From Planosporangium thailandense (lineage in GTDB: Bacteria; Actinomycetota; Actinomycetes; Mycobacteriales; Micromonosporaceae): DNA of 64,000 bases. Where the stretch lies: contig NZ_JAATVY010000016.1 in NCBI RefSeq assembly GCF_011947195.1, forward strand, positions 92,371 to 156,370. The letters run 5' to 3'. Positions within the stretch are counted from its first letter, which is position 1. Each line of letters starts with the position of its first letter. The notes under the pieces are model-generated. The model ran no database searches, had not been told where the DNA came from, and saw only the letters and a program-made list of their open reading frames with translations. Both the position numbers and the translations under genes were made by a program. Of this stretch, positions 24,485 through 36,114 are shown in pieces.

Positions 24485-26005
24485 TTACCCGGAGGTGATC
24501 GCCTCAAGCAGATCCTTCGCGCTTGCGCAGCGGTCGAACAGTGCGCCCACGTGCTTTCTGGTTCCGCGCTCCGGCTCCATCATCGGAACCCGCACCAGGG
24601 ACTCCCGGCCCACGTCGAAGATCACCGAGTCCCAGCTCGCGGCGACGACCTCGGAGGCGTACTGCGCCAGACAGCGGCCGCGGAAGTAGGCGCGGGTATC
24701 GTCCGGTGGCTCGACCATCGCGCGGCGCACCTCGTCGTCGGCGAACAGCGTCTTCATCGCGCCCCGGGCGACCAGGCGGTGGTAGAGACCCTTCTCCGGC
24801 CGCACGTCCGAGTACTGCAGGTCGACCAGTTGCAGCTTGTGCGACGCCCACCCGAGGGACTCGCGTTCGCGGTAGCCCTCCAGCAGCCGCAGCTTCGCCA
24901 CCCAGTCCAGCTCGTCGGCGCACAGGCCGGGATCGCGACCGAGACGGTCGAGGACGCTCTCCCAGCGGTTCAGCACGTCGAAGGTGATCTCCTCGGCGCT
25001 GTCGTCGCCCCGGCGCGCCTCCGCGAACGCGCGGGCCCGCTCGTAGAACGCCCACTGGATGTCCAGCGCGGACAACCGCCGCCCGTCGCGCATGCGGATG
25101 AGGTGCTTGAGCGACGGGTCGTGGCTGACGGCCTTGAGCTCGGTCACGGGATCGGCGATGCCGAGGTCGCCGGGGAGAGCCTTCTCCTCGATCATGGCCA
25201 GCACCAGGGACGTGGTGCCGACCTTCAGGTAGGTGGAGATCTCCGAGACGTTGGCGTCGCCGATGATGACGTGCAGCCGCCGGTACTTGTCGGCATCCGA
25301 GTGCGGCTCGTCCCGGGTGTTGATGATCGGTCGCTTGAGCGTCGTCTCGAGCCCCACCTCGACTTCGAAGAAGTCCGCGCGCTGAGAGATCTGGAAGCCG
25401 GGGGTGGAGCCGTCCTGGCCGATGCCGACCCGACCCGCACCGCAGACAATTTGGCGGGTGACGAAAAACGGCGTCAAATGAACGACGATGTCGGCGAACG
25501 GCGTCGAACGGCGCATCAGGTAGTTCTCGTGGGCACCGTAGCTGGCGCCCTTGTTGTCGGTGTTGTTCTTGTACAGGTGGATGGGGTGCGATCCCGGGAT
25601 CGTCGCCGCCCGCCGGGACGCCTCGGCCATCACCCGCTCCCCCGCCTTGTCCCACAGCACCAGGTCGCGGGGGTTGGTCACCTCGGGCGTCGAGTACTCC
25701 GGGTGGGCGTGGTCGACGTAGAGCCGTGCGCCGTTGGTCAGTATCACGTTGGCCAGGCCCAGGTCCTCGTCGGCGAGCGCCTCGGCGGGGTCGTAGAGGG
25801 CGCCGGAGTAGCTGAAGCCGCGGGCGTCCCGCAGCGGCGACTCCTCCTCGTAGTCCCACCGGGCGCGCCCGCCCCGGGTCAACTCGGGCCGGGCGCCGTA
25901 GGCGTTGACGACCTGTGACGAGGTGACCATCGGGTTGGCACCGGGCTGCCCCGGCACCGACACGCCGTACTCGACCTCGGTGCCTATTACCCGCCGGACG
26001 CTCAT
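24485..26005 (-). CDS. dop: Depupylase / Pup deamidase Dop
   Basis: This 506-residue protein is a PafA paralogue. VIGTEVEYGVSVPG carries the Mg-binding Glu, Asp98 in GARLYVDHAHPEYSTPE is the expected nucleophile or base, and the segment 40-77 corresponds to the Dop loop that is absent from PafA. Dop removes Pup from substrates and converts Pup-Gln to Pup-Glu. Because Pup here already ends in Glu, only depupylation should be needed. It is upstream of pup by 65 bases on the same strand and downstream of arc across a 340-base gap with a terminator. Confidence 0.97.
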   Translation of the reverse strand: MSVRRVIGTEVEYGVSVPGQPGANPMVTSSQVVNAYGARPELTRGGRARWDYEEESPLRDARGFSYSGALYDPAEALADEDLGLANVILTNGARLYVDHAHPEYSTPEVTNPRDLVLWDKAGERVMAEASRRAATIPGSHPIHLYKNNTDNKGASYGAHENYLMRRSTPFADIVVHLTPFFVTRQIVCGAGRVGIGQDGSTPGFQISQRADFFEVEVGLETTLKRPIINTRDEPHSDADKYRRLHVIIGDANVSEISTYLKVGTTSLVLAMIEEKALPGDLGIADPVTELKAVSHDPSLKHLIRMRDGRRLSALDIQWAFYERARAFAEARRGDDSAEEITFDVLNRWESVLDRLGRDPGLCADELDWVAKLRLLEGYRERESLGWASHKLQLVDLQYSDVRPEKGLYHRLVARGAMKTLFADDEVRRAMVEPPDDTRAYFRGRCLAQYASEVVAASWDSVIFDVGRESLVRVPMMEPERGTRKHVGALFDRCASAKDLLEAITSG

Positions 26006-26020
26006 GCCACCGCCTCGCTA

Positions 26021-26135
26021 CGCCCGCTGATTCGCTCGCTACGCCCGCTCATGCCGCCGCCTCGCTCCGCTCAGCGGCGCCATGAGGCTCATCCGCCCTG
26101 CGCCCGCTGATTCGCTCGCTACGCCCGCTCATGCC
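26021..26135. repeat. 35-bp direct repeat, two copies 80 bp apart
   Basis: Copies at 26021-26055 and 26101-26135 are identical. Each contains CGCCCGCTGATTCGCTCGCT and ends in CGCCCGCTCATGCC. Shorter related segments (CGCCTCGCT) lie between them. It is located just upstream of the dop start, so it may include or disturb the dop promoter region. Confidence 0.9.
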
Positions 26136-26300
26136 CGCTCCCTCGCATCACCCGGGCGCAAGCGTGCGCACCCGGGTCGCCGCCCTTGAGCCCCTGCAAC
26201 GAGCCTACGGCGCGGCGCTGTGAATCGGTGACCGGACGTGGCGGGCGTTACCGCGGCCGCGCGCGGCCACCTCCCCGCCGGAAACCATGATCGCCTGACG

Positions 26301-26337
26301 ACTTCGGGGCGCCCGCCGGTCGCGGGCGCCCCGAAGT
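26301..26337 (-). terminator. Terminator hairpin after arc
   Basis: A perfect 16-bp inverted repeat (ACTTCGGGGCGCCCGC at 26301-26316 and its complement at 26322-26337) with a 5-base loop lies nine bases downstream of the arc stop. No long T run follows, as is common in actinobacteria. Confidence 0.85.
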
Positions 26338-26345
26338 TTCGACCC

Positions 26346-28112
26346 CTACAGGTACTGGCCGGTGTTGCTGGCGGTCTCGATCGACCGGCCGGACTCGGCG
26401 CCCTTTCCGCCGGAGACGAGCGTGCGGATGTAGACGATCCGCTCGCCCTTCTTGCCGGAGATGCGGGCCCAGTCGTCGGGGTTGGTCGTGTTGGGCAGAT
26501 CCTCGTTCTCCCGGAACTCGTCGACGCAGGCGTCCAGCAGGTGCTGCAGGCGCAGCCCCTTCTGCCCGTTGGCCAGGAAGTCCTTGATGGCCATCTTCTT
26601 GCCGCGGTCGACGATGTTCTGGATCATCGCGCCCGAGTTGAAGTCCTTGAAGTACAGGACCTCCTTGTCACCGTTGGCGTAGGTGACCTCGAGGAACCGG
26701 TTCTCCTCGCTCTCGGCGTACATCCGCATGACCGTGGCGTCGATCATCGCCGCCACCGTCGCCTCGCTGGAGTGCCCGTGCTCGCCCAGGTCGTCCTCGT
26801 GCAGCGGCAGGTCGGTCAGGATGTACTTGCTGAAGATGTCCTTGGCCGCCTCAGCGTCCGGACGCTCAATCTTGATCTTCACGTCGAGCCGTCCGGGGCG
26901 CAGGATCGCCGGGTCGATCATGTCTTCCCGGTTGGAGGCGCCGATGACGATGACGTTCTCCAGGCCCTCGACCCCGTCGATCTCGCTGAGCAGCTGCGGG
27001 ACGATCGTGTTTTCCACGTCCGAGGAGACGCCGGAGCCGCGGGTGCGGAACACCGAGTCCATCTCGTCGAAGAACACGATGACCGGCGTGCCCTCGCTGG
27101 CCTTCTCCCGGGCCCGCTGGAAGATCAGCCGGATGTGCCGCTCGGTCTCACCCACGTACTTGTTGAGCAGCTCCGGACCCTTGATGTTGAGGAAGTAGCT
27201 GGCGCGCTTCTCCTCACCGCGCTTCTCGGCGATCTGCTTGGCCAGCGAGTTGGCCACCGCCTTGGCGATCAGGGTCTTGCCACAGCCGGGCGGGCCGTAG
27301 AGCAGGACACCCTTCGGCGGGCGCAGCTGGTGCTCACGGAACAGGTCGGAGTGCAGGAACGGCAGCTCCACGGCGTCGCGGATCTGCTCGATCTGCCGAC
27401 CGAGGCCACCGATGTCGGCGTAGTCGACGTCGGGCACCTCCTCCAGCACCAGCTCCTCGACCTCGCTCTTGGGGATCCGCTCGTACGCGTACGCCGAACG
27501 CGGTTCGATCATGAGCGAGTCGCCCGCGCGGAGCGGGGCGTCGAGCAGCGTCTCGGCGAGGAACACGATGCGCTCCTCGTCGGCGTGAGAGATCACGAGG
27601 GCGCGGTCGCCACCCTCGAGAACCTCCTTGAGCATGACGACCTCGCCGCTGCGCTCGAAGCCGAACGCGTCGACGATGTTGAGGGCATCGTTGAGCAGCA
27701 CCTCCTGGCCCCGTCGAAGGTCATCGACGTCGAGCGCGGGAGATACGGCGACACGCAGCTTCCGCCCGCCGGTGAAGACATCCACGGTGCCGTCGTCGTG
27801 CTTGCCGAGGAAGATGCCGTACCCGCTCGGCGGCTGCGCCAGGCGGTCGACCTCCTCCTTGAGCGTGATGATCTGCGCACGCGCTTCCTTGAGCGTCGCG
27901 ACCAGGCGCTCGTTGTTCTCCGTGATACGGGCGATCTGAGCCTGAGCCGCCGCCAGCCGCTCTTCGAGCTGACGCACGTGTCGCGGACTCTCGGTCAGCT
28001 TGCGCCGCAGCAGTGCGATCTCTTCCTGCAGGAACGCGACCTGGTTGGAGAGATCGCGGGCGTCCTTCTCCCACCGTGCGGCGCGCGTCTCCGCGTCGTC
28101 GCTGCGTGCCAC
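26346..28112 (-). CDS. arc: Proteasome-associated AAA ATPase ARC (Mpa)
   Basis: This protein has 588 residues. An N-terminal coiled coil (about 1-95, [17 protein letters not shown]) binds Pup, tandem OB folds follow to about 240, and the AAA domain has Walker A GPPGCGKT near 273, Walker B VFFDEMDS near 345 and an Arg-finger region [10 protein letters not shown]. The C-terminus GQYL is the motif that docks into the alpha ring and opens the gate. ARC hexamers unfold pupylated substrates and feed the 20S core. The start is the GTG at 28112. It is the most upstream gene of the proteasome block, followed by a strong hairpin. Confidence 0.97.
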   Translation of the reverse strand: MARSDDAETRAARWEKDARDLSNQVAFLQEEIALLRRKLTESPRHVRQLEERLAAAQAQIARITENNERLVATLKEARAQIITLKEEVDRLAQPPSGYGIFLGKHDDGTVDVFTGGRKLRVAVSPALDVDDLRRGQEVLLNDALNIVDAFGFERSGEVVMLKEVLEGGDRALVISHADEERIVFLAETLLDAPLRAGDSLMIEPRSAYAYERIPKSEVEELVLEEVPDVDYADIGGLGRQIEQIRDAVELPFLHSDLFREHQLRPPKGVLLYGPPGCGKTLIAKAVANSLAKQIAEKRGEEKRASYFLNIKGPELLNKYVGETERHIRLIFQRAREKASEGTPVIVFFDEMDSVFRTRGSGVSSDVENTIVPQLLSEIDGVEGLENVIVIGASNREDMIDPAILRPGRLDVKIKIERPDAEAAKDIFSKYILTDLPLHEDDLGEHGHSSEATVAAMIDATVMRMYAESEENRFLEVTYANGDKEVLYFKDFNSGAMIQNIVDRGKKMAIKDFLANGQKGLRLQHLLDACVDEFRENEDLPNTTNPDDWARISGKKGERIVYIRTLVSGGKGAESGRSIETASNTGQYL

Positions 28113-28285
28113 GTCCCACCTCCCCGGGGCTTTGAACGTCGTGCTCTAACACTAACTGCTGATCGCCCAAGAAGCCCCGTACCAAACGCCACGACGTGAT
28201 CTGTTACCGATCCGGGGGGCGCGCGCTGCATGGTCGATGTCCCGTCGGGTACCGTCGCCGATGAGGCGCGTCCGGGAGGAACCAC

Positions 28286-28576
28286 ATGGCTGTCGACACT
28301 GATGAATTGCTGGTCTGGGTCGACCAGAAGCTCTGCACCGGCGACGGGCTGTGCGTCCAGTACGCCCCCGAGGTCTTCGAGTTCGACGTCGACGGCCTGG
28401 CCTATGTCAAAGACGACTCCGGCGAGCTGCAGCTCGCGGAGGGCGCCCGGGTCGACGTGCCCGCGCACCTGCGCCTGGACGTCATCGACGCCGCCAAGGA
28501 GTGCCCGGGCGAGTGCATTCACGTGCAGCGGGCCAGCGACGGCGCGCCGGTCGCCGGCCCGGACGCCGAGGACTGA
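28286..28576 (+). CDS. Ferredoxin, single [3Fe-4S] type
   Basis: This 96-residue acidic protein has Cys17 and Cys23 (KLCTGDGLCVQ) and Cys73/Cys77 (ECPGECIHV). The Cys-x5-Cys spacing and a distal Cys-Pro suit a [3Fe-4S] ferredoxin of the type that donates electrons to cytochromes P450. No P450 or reductase is adjacent. The ATG at 28286 has GGGAGGA at a good distance. It diverges from arc; a ferredoxin next to the proteasome ATPase recurs in related actinomycetes as far as I recall. Confidence 0.92.
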   Translation: MAVDTDELLVWVDQKLCTGDGLCVQYAPEVFEFDVDGLAYVKDDSGELQLAEGARVDVPAHLRLDVIDAAKECPGECIHVQRASDGAPVAGPDAED

Positions 28577-28585
28577 CCGACGGGC

Positions 28586-28611
28586 GGCCGCTCAGTGCAT
28601 CGGTCGGCCGC

Positions 28612-28625
<14 letters not shown>
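28586..28625. repeat. 20-bp tandem duplication at the DUF5998 stop
   Basis: Two adjacent units (28586-28605 and 28606-28625) differ at two bases. The second holds the last codons and stop of the DUF5998 gene on the minus strand, so the first repeats that gene end beyond the stop. Confidence 0.85.
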
Positions 28626-30377
<1,752 letters not shown>

Positions 30378-30404
30378 TCACACGGCTCGCCTAACCTGTC
30401 CCGC

Positions 30405-31328
30405 ATGACGGTCGAAATGGTCAGGGATCCCGCAGAGCCGACAGGACCCGAGGTGGTGAGCCCGCCGGCGGGCGACGCGCCACGGCCGCCGTCGCTGTCG
30501 CCCTCGCGCGCGGCCGACTTCAAGACCTGCCCGCTGCTGTTCCGCTTCCGCACCATCGACCGACTCCCCGAGCAGCCGACCCCGGACCAGGTGCGGGGCA
30601 CGCTGGTGCACGCGGTCCTGGAGCACCTGTTCGACCTGCCGGCCGCCGACCGCACCCCGGAACGCGCCGCCGAACTGGTCTCGCCACAGTGGGAGCGGCT
30701 GCTGGCCGAGCAGGCGGATCTGGCCGACCTGTTCGCACCGGACGCGGACCTCACCCCCGCGGAGTTCCTCGCCTCGGCGACCGACCTGCTGAGCGGATAC
30801 TTCGCGATGGAGGATCCACGGCGGCTGGAGCCCGCCCAGCGCGAGACGCTCATCGAGTCGGTGATCGGCGACGGGCTGCTCATCCGGGGCTACGTCGACC
30901 GGCTGGACGTCTCCCCGGCCGGAGACATGCGGGTGGTCGACTACAAGACCGGCGGCGCGCCGCGTGAGGCGTTCGAGGCGCGCGCGCTGTTCCAGTTGAA
31001 GTTCTACGCGCTCGTGCTGTGGCGCATCCACGGCGTCGTGCCGCGCGTGCTGCGCCTGCTCTACCTGCGCGACACCGAGGTGTGCGACTACAGCCCGGAC
31101 GCCGACGAACTGTTGCGCTTCGAGCGCAACCTGCTGGCGCTGTGGCAGGCGATCGAGCGCGCCACCCAGACCGGCGACTTCCGCCCCAAGCCCAGCCGGC
31201 TGTGCGGCTGGTGCGCCCACCAGGCGCACTGCCCGGAGTACGGCGGCACTCCCCCGCCGTACCCGGGGACGGCCGACCGGCCGGGCGCGCTCCTGCCGGC
31301 CGGCGAGGAGGTCCCCGGCGCGGAGTGA
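30405..31328 (+). CDS. RecB-family exonuclease with C-terminal cysteine cluster
   Basis: This 307-residue PD-(D/E)XK nuclease of the Cas4/RecB type has LSPSRAADFKTCPLLFRFR at the start with a Cys, GTLVHAVLEHLF, and the catalytic DYKTGG (MRVVDYKTGG). The tail CGWCAHQAHCPEY has the spaced cysteines of an AddB/Cas4-type iron-sulfur cluster. It likely degrades or processes DNA ends. It is the Rv2119 homologue and diverges from trmI with 198 bases between starts. No cas genes are nearby, so CRISPR adaptation is not suggested. Confidence 0.92.
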   Translation: MTVEMVRDPAEPTGPEVVSPPAGDAPRPPSLSPSRAADFKTCPLLFRFRTIDRLPEQPTPDQVRGTLVHAVLEHLFDLPAADRTPERAAELVSPQWERLLAEQADLADLFAPDADLTPAEFLASATDLLSGYFAMEDPRRLEPAQRETLIESVIGDGLLIRGYVDRLDVSPAGDMRVVDYKTGGAPREAFEARALFQLKFYALVLWRIHGVVPRVLRLLYLRDTEVCDYSPDADELLRFERNLLALWQAIERATQTGDFRPKPSRLCGWCAHQAHCPEYGGTPPPYPGTADRPGALLPAGEEVPGAE

Positions 31329-31496
31329 TGCCGTTCGCGTCGCCGGAGCCGTCGCAGCCCCGCCCGGCCACGTGGCCAAGGCACCGCTCCACGGCCGCAG
31401 CCTCCGCCTGTCCGCCATCGACACCCGTGTCGCCGTCCCCGGGCCGAAAAGGCCTCGCGTACGGCTGCGACGGCGGCTACCGTAATCCCCGTACAC

Positions 31497-31509
31497 CGTA
31501 CGTCGTACG
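31497..31509. promoter_or_regulatory. Palindrome upstream of the ABC exporter
   Basis: CGTACG-T-CGTACG is a perfect 6-1-6 inverted repeat about 95 bases before the start of the first ABC ATPase gene, with a third partial copy (CCGTACAC) just upstream. It could be a regulator site for the exporter operon. Confidence 0.35.
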
Positions 31510-31602
31510 CGGGTGACGGGTATCCGCCGCAAGCGGGGCCCCGTTCGCCTACTCCCTCTACCGTCGTTGCCGAATCAACGGGGACCTTCGAAAGGACTTG
31601 AT

Positions 31603-32391
31603 GTGACCACGGCACTCCCGACAGCGGTCGACGTCGCCGCCCGCGCGGTGGATGTGTGGAAGGTATACGGCAGTGGCGAGGCCCAGGTCGTCGCGCTGCA
31701 CGGGGTCAGTGTGGAGCTCGAACGCGGTCGATTCACCGCGATCATGGGACCGTCGGGGTCGGGCAAGTCGACCCTGATGCACTGCCTCGCGGGGTTGGAC
31801 ACGGTGACGCGGGGCGAGGTCTTCGTGGGCGACACCCGGGTGTCCGGGCTGGGTGACCGGGCGCTCACCGACCTGCGCCGGGACAAGGTCGGCTTCATCT
31901 TCCAGCAGTTCAACCTGCTGCCCACGCTCACCGCGGAGGAGAACATCCTGCTGCCGCTGTCGATCGCCGGACGCAAGCCCGACCGGCAGTGGTTCGACAC
32001 CGTGGTCGACACGGTCGGCCTGCGCGACCGGCTGCGTCACCGCCCGACCCAACTGTCCGGCGGACAGCAGCAGCGCGTCGCCTGCGCCCGGGCGCTGGTG
32101 GCCCGGCCGGAGGTCATCTTCGCCGACGAACCCACCGGCAACCTCGACTCCCGTTCGGGCGCCGAGGTGCTGAGCTTCCTGCGCAGCTCGGTGCGCGAGT
32201 ACGGGCAGACCATCGTCATGGTCACCCACGACGCGGGCGCCGCCTCGTACGCCGACCGCGTCATCTTCCTGGCCGACGGCCGGATCGTCGACGAGCTGCG
32301 CGAACCGACCTCCGAGGCGGTGCTCGAACGGCTCAAGCGCCTCGACGTCACCTCGGCCGAGGCGGCCGCGGCCGGCTCCGGGGCCGTGTGA
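31603..32391 (+). CDS. MacB/LolD-type ABC transporter ATPase
   Basis: This 262-residue ATPase has Walker [10 protein letters not shown], a Q-loop [10 protein letters not shown], signature [15 protein letters not shown], Walker [11 protein letters not shown]-loop NLDS and H-loop VTHDA. This set is typical of FtsE/LolD/MacB-type ATPases that drive FtsX-like permeases. The start GTG at 31603 follows AAAGGA. The stop overlaps the permease ATG by one base (TGATG), so the two are coupled. The exporter probably moves peptides, lipids or antibiotics; the substrate is not deducible. Confidence 0.95.
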   Translation: MTTALPTAVDVAARAVDVWKVYGSGEAQVVALHGVSVELERGRFTAIMGPSGSGKSTLMHCLAGLDTVTRGEVFVGDTRVSGLGDRALTDLRRDKVGFIFQQFNLLPTLTAEENILLPLSIAGRKPDRQWFDTVVDTVGLRDRLRHRPTQLSGGQQQRVACARALVARPEVIFADEPTGNLDSRSGAEVLSFLRSSVREYGQTIVMVTHDAGAASYADRVIFLADGRIVDELREPTSEAVLERLKRLDVTSAEAAAAGSGAV

Positions 32392-34946
32392 TGCTGCGCG
32401 CCACACTCAAGAGTCTGCTGTCGCGCAAGCTGCGCCTGCTGTTGAGCGGCCTGGCGGTGGTGTTGGCGGTGATGTTCGTGTCCGGCGCGTTCGTGCTGTC
32501 GGACACGCTCGGCCGCACCTTCGACTCGCTGTTCACCAACGTGTACTCGTACACCGACATCCAGGTCACGGCCAAGCCGAAGGTCACCGGCCCCGGCCAG
32601 GACGGCGCGCCGGCCAACATCCCGGCCGACATGGTGTCCAGGGTCGCCGCGGATCCCGGGGTGGCGAAGGCCACCGGCGCCGTGCTCGCCGAAGGCGCCC
32701 GGGCGGTCGGGCACAACGGCAAGAAGCTCGGCGGCGCCCCCGGCGCGCCCCGGTACGGCGCCAGCTGGCACGGCGAAGATCAGCTCATCTCATTGCGGGA
32801 GGGCCGCGGGCCGCGTGCCGACGACGAGGTCGCCATCGACGCGGGCGTCGCGACGCTCGGCAACTTCCGGGTCGGCGATCAGATCGGCGTGCTCACCCTC
32901 GAACCCAAGAAGACGTTCACGGTGGTGGGCGTCTTCGGGTACGCCGGAGGCCGGGACTCCATCGGCGGCGAGCAGACGGTCGCGTTCACCGAGCCGGTCG
33001 CCCAGCGCCTCATGCTCGGCGCGCCGAACGTGTACAACGTCATCGACGTCACGGTCACCGACAAGAAGGACCTGACGAAGGTACGCGACGCGCTGCGCGC
33101 CGACCTGGGCCCGGCCTACCAGGTGGACACCGGTGCCGACCTGGCCAAGAAGCAGGCCGACCAGGTCAAGAAGGCGCTGTCGTTCGTCACGTACGTCCTG
33201 CTGGGCTTCGCGGCCGTGGCGCTGCTGGTCGGGGTGTTCCTGATCCTCAACACCTTCTCGATCATCGTCGCCCAGCGGACCCAGGAGCTGGCGCTGCTGC
33301 GCGCGATGGGCGCCAGCCGGGGCCAGGTGATCCGCTCGGTCCTGCTCGAGGCCTCGCTGATCGGGGTGGTCTCCTGGCTGGTCGGGCTCGCGCTGGGCGT
33401 CGGCATCGGCGCCGCCGGGGCGTTCGCGTTGGCGAAGCTCAGCGGCGGACTGACGGCCGCCGGGGTCGGCGTTCCGCCGGCCGCCTGGATCGTGTCGTTC
33501 GTCGTCGGTATCGGTGTGACGATCGCCGCCGCGCTGATGCCGGCGGTTCAGGCCGCACGCGTGCCACCCATCGCGGCGATGCGTCAGGCCAGCGCCAGCG
33601 ACCGGCCGCTGACCCGGTTGACGGTGGCCGGCGGGGTCCTGCTGGCCGGCGGCGGTTCGGCGCTGGTCTTCGGCCTGTCCGGCAAGGCGCACGGAAACAC
33701 GATCGGGTGGGTGGTCGGCGGGGTCTTCGCCACCTTCATCGCGGTCGCCCTGCTGACGCCGCTGCTCGGCCGGCCGGTGGTGTCGCTGCTGGGCCGCCTG
33801 TTCGCCTGGTCGGTGCCGGGCCAGCTGGGGCGGCGCAACTCGGCGCGCAACCCGCGGCGGACGGCCATCACCGCCGCCGCCATGATGATCAGCATCGCGC
33901 TGGTCACCGGCATCAGCACCATCTTCGCGTCGGTGAGTGACAGCATCACCAAGCTCGTCAACGAGCAGATCCAGGCCGACCTGATAATCGCCGGGCAGCA
34001 GACAGGGCCGATCCCGCCGGCGATCGACCCGGCCGCGCTGCGGCAGGTGCGTGGGCTGCCCACTGTGGACTCGGTGGCCGCCGAGGCCTACGACATGGGG
34101 ATGGCCGACGGCCGGCAGTTGTTCGTCGGCGCCTTCGACGACCAGGCGGCCGCCGCGCGCATCCTCAAGCTCAAGGCCAAGGACGGCCGGCTCGACCGGC
34201 TCGGCGCCGGTGAGATCCTCGTCGACGACGCAACGGCGAGCAAGCGGCACTGGACGGTCGGCGCCAGCGTCTCCGTCCAACTGTCGCGCGGCGACGCCCG
34301 CACGTTCCGGGTAGTTGGCATCTTCACCGGCAACGCCAACCCGGGCGGCGGCGGCATCCTGGTCCCCTGGCGGGACGCCGCCTCGGGCTTCCGGGCGGCG
34401 ACCCCCACGCAGGCGTTCATCAAGCTGCGGTCGGGTGCGAACGTCACGGCGACCAAGGGGCAGATCGACCGGATCCTGCGGGACAGCCCGGAGGTCAACG
34501 TCGTCACCCGCAGTGAGTGGATCGGTGACGCGACGAAGGTCTTCGACATCGTCCTGACGATCGTGCAGGTGCTGCTCGGGGTGGCCATGGTGATCGCGGT
34601 GCTGGGCATCGTCAACACGCTGGTGCTGTCGGTGCTGGAGCGCACCCGCGAGCTGGGCATGCTGCGGGCGATCGGGCTGCGTCGCGGCCAGACGATGCGG
34701 ATGATCACTGTCGAGTCGGTGGTGATCTCGCTGTTCGGTTCGCTGCTCGGGATCGTGGTGGGTGCCGCCCTGGGCGCGGCGGTCGTCCACGCGCTCAAGG
34801 ACAAGGGGATCACCGAGCTGTCGTTGCCGTGGGGCCTGATGGTGGCCTACCTCGTGGCCGGCGCCCTGGTCGGCGTGGCCGCCGCCGTCATCCCGGCCAT
34901 CCGGGCGGCCCGGCTCAACGTGCTCGCCGCGATCGGGTACGAGTAG
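32391..34946 (+). CDS. FtsX-like ABC permease with two FtsX domains
   Basis: This 851-residue permease has an N-terminal helix ([24 protein letters not shown]), then a large extracytoplasmic MacB-like domain. The first FtsX block has three helices (about 265-400, [25 protein letters not shown]). A second amino-terminal-type helix ([22 protein letters not shown]), another extracytoplasmic domain and a second FtsX block ([25 protein letters not shown]) follow. The coupling-helix sequences of both blocks are intact. It forms one exporter with the preceding ATPase. MacB-type machines act by mechanotransmission on periplasmic or surface substrates. Confidence 0.95.
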   Translation: MLRATLKSLLSRKLRLLLSGLAVVLAVMFVSGAFVLSDTLGRTFDSLFTNVYSYTDIQVTAKPKVTGPGQDGAPANIPADMVSRVAADPGVAKATGAVLAEGARAVGHNGKKLGGAPGAPRYGASWHGEDQLISLREGRGPRADDEVAIDAGVATLGNFRVGDQIGVLTLEPKKTFTVVGVFGYAGGRDSIGGEQTVAFTEPVAQRLMLGAPNVYNVIDVTVTDKKDLTKVRDALRADLGPAYQVDTGADLAKKQADQVKKALSFVTYVLLGFAAVALLVGVFLILNTFSIIVAQRTQELALLRAMGASRGQVIRSVLLEASLIGVVSWLVGLALGVGIGAAGAFALAKLSGGLTAAGVGVPPAAWIVSFVVGIGVTIAAALMPAVQAARVPPIAAMRQASASDRPLTRLTVAGGVLLAGGGSALVFGLSGKAHGNTIGWVVGGVFATFIAVALLTPLLGRPVVSLLGRLFAWSVPGQLGRRNSARNPRRTAITAAAMMISIALVTGISTIFASVSDSITKLVNEQIQADLIIAGQQTGPIPPAIDPAALRQVRGLPTVDSVAAEAYDMGMADGRQLFVGAFDDQAAAARILKLKAKDGRLDRLGAGEILVDDATASKRHWTVGASVSVQLSRGDARTFRVVGIFTGNANPGGGGILVPWRDAASGFRAATPTQAFIKLRSGANVTATKGQIDRILRDSPEVNVVTRSEWIGDATKVFDIVLTIVQVLLGVAMVIAVLGIVNTLVLSVLERTRELGMLRAIGLRRGQTMRMITVESVVISLFGSLLGIVVGAALGAAVVHALKDKGITELSLPWGLMVAYLVAGALVGVAAAVIPAIRAARLNVLAAIGYE

Positions 34947-35070
34947 ACCACCGTCCGGTGGGCAGGGGTCGTTCCACCCCGAGCGGGTGCGACGCCCCCT
35001 GCCCGCCGACCCCGAGCGTCCATGCCCTGGTGAACGCCGGCGGGCTCAGGGATGTCCCGGACAGACCCTG

Positions 35071-35096
35071 CCGGTTTTCCCTGAGCCGGAAACCGG
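35071..35096. promoter_or_regulatory. Inverted repeat upstream of the orphan ATPase
   Basis: CCGGTTT (35071-35077) and AAACCGG (35090-35096) form a 7-bp inverted repeat with a 12-base spacer, 100 bases before the second ABC ATPase. It could be an operator or a weak terminator of the permease gene; the distance from the permease stop (125 bases) favours the first. Confidence 0.3.
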
Positions 35097-35195
35097 TGAC
35101 GAACTCCGTCGCGGGGTGGACGTGTCCAGCCGTCGATGCGCCGATCATCGTCATCAGGACCACGACGGAGACCGGACGGAGGAACGGTGACACTC

Positions 35196-35972
35196 ATGAA
35201 CGGCGTGCACACCGAGAACGCGGTGCGGAAGGACGAGACGGCGGTCCGCGCCGTCGACGTGTGGAAGGTGTACGGCGACGGCGAGGTCCGGGTGGCGGCA
35301 CTGCGCGGCGTCAACCTGGAGCTGACCCGCGGAGCGCTCACCGTCATCATGGGGCCGGCGGGCTCGGGTAAGTCGACCCTGCTGCACTGCCTGGCCGGTC
35401 TGGATCCGGTCACCGGCGGCGACGTGTACATCGACGACACACCGGTCACCGCGCTGTGCGACCGAAGCCGGGTCCGACTGCGGCGCGACCGGGTCGGCTT
35501 CGTGTTCCAGCAGTCCAACCTGCTGACCGCGCTGACCGTGGAGGAGAACATCCTCCTGCCGCTGTCCATCATCGGTCGCGCGCCCGACCGGCGGTGGTTC
35601 GACGCCGTCGTCGACACCGCCGGCGTGCGCGACCTGCTGCGTCACCGCCCGGGGCAGCTGTCGGGCGGACAGCAGCAGCGGGTGGCCTGTGCCCGGGCCC
35701 TCCTACCCCGGCCACGGGTGATCTTCGCCGACGAGCCCACCGGCGATCTGGACGCCCGGTCCGGCGCGGAGGTTCTGGGCTTCCTGCGCAACGCGGCGCG
35801 GGACTTCGGGCAGACGGTGGTGATCGTGAGCCGGCACGCCGACGTCGCCCGCTACGCCGACCGGGTCCTCTTCCTCTCCGACGGGCAACTGGTCAGCGAG
35901 CTCGCGGCGCCCACCACCGCCGCCGTCCTCGGCACGATGAGGGTCTGCGAACCGGCGGGAGCGGTCGGCTGA
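35196..35972 (+). CDS. Orphan ABC ATPase paralogue with altered H-loop
   Basis: This protein of about 258 residues is clearly a paralogue of the ATPase at 31603-32391 ([40 protein letters not shown]). Walker A GPAGSGKST, Q-loop and Walker [10 protein letters not shown] are kept. The switch segment reads VIVSRHADVARYADRV where its relative has [16 protein letters not shown], so the catalytic His is replaced by Arg with a His one place later. No permease follows. The start ATG at 35196 is 12 bases after GGAGGA; the GTG at 35187 is an alternative. It may serve the upstream permease as a second subunit, or be degenerating. Confidence 0.9.
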   Translation: MNGVHTENAVRKDETAVRAVDVWKVYGDGEVRVAALRGVNLELTRGALTVIMGPAGSGKSTLLHCLAGLDPVTGGDVYIDDTPVTALCDRSRVRLRRDRVGFVFQQSNLLTALTVEENILLPLSIIGRAPDRRWFDAVVDTAGVRDLLRHRPGQLSGGQQQRVACARALLPRPRVIFADEPTGDLDARSGAEVLGFLRNAARDFGQTVVIVSRHADVARYADRVLFLSDGQLVSELAAPTTAAVLGTMRVCEPAGAVG

Positions 35973-36114
35973 CCCGCTTGGGACGGAGACCGACCTATCG
36001 TGCGCGCGTACCTGACCGTGCGGGGCCGCGAGCTGCGCGAGCCCGTCGAGCGACACTGGACCGACGCCGAGGAACGGCTGGCCGCCGTACCGTGCCAGGT
36101 GCGAGTACGGCGGC

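Larger units (their letters stand above)
26006..26345. other. Intergenic stretch with direct repeats and a terminator
   Basis: This gap separates the arc stop from the dop start. It contains a perfect 35-bp direct repeat (26021-26055 and 26101-26135) and a 16-bp stem terminator hairpin next to arc. The dop promoter presumably lies between them. No gene is supported. Confidence 0.7.

Noticed and set aside
30405..31328. Cas4-like nuclease as part of a CRISPR system
   Set aside because: No CRISPR repeats or other cas genes are in the window; it is the conserved RecB-like gene next to trmI.
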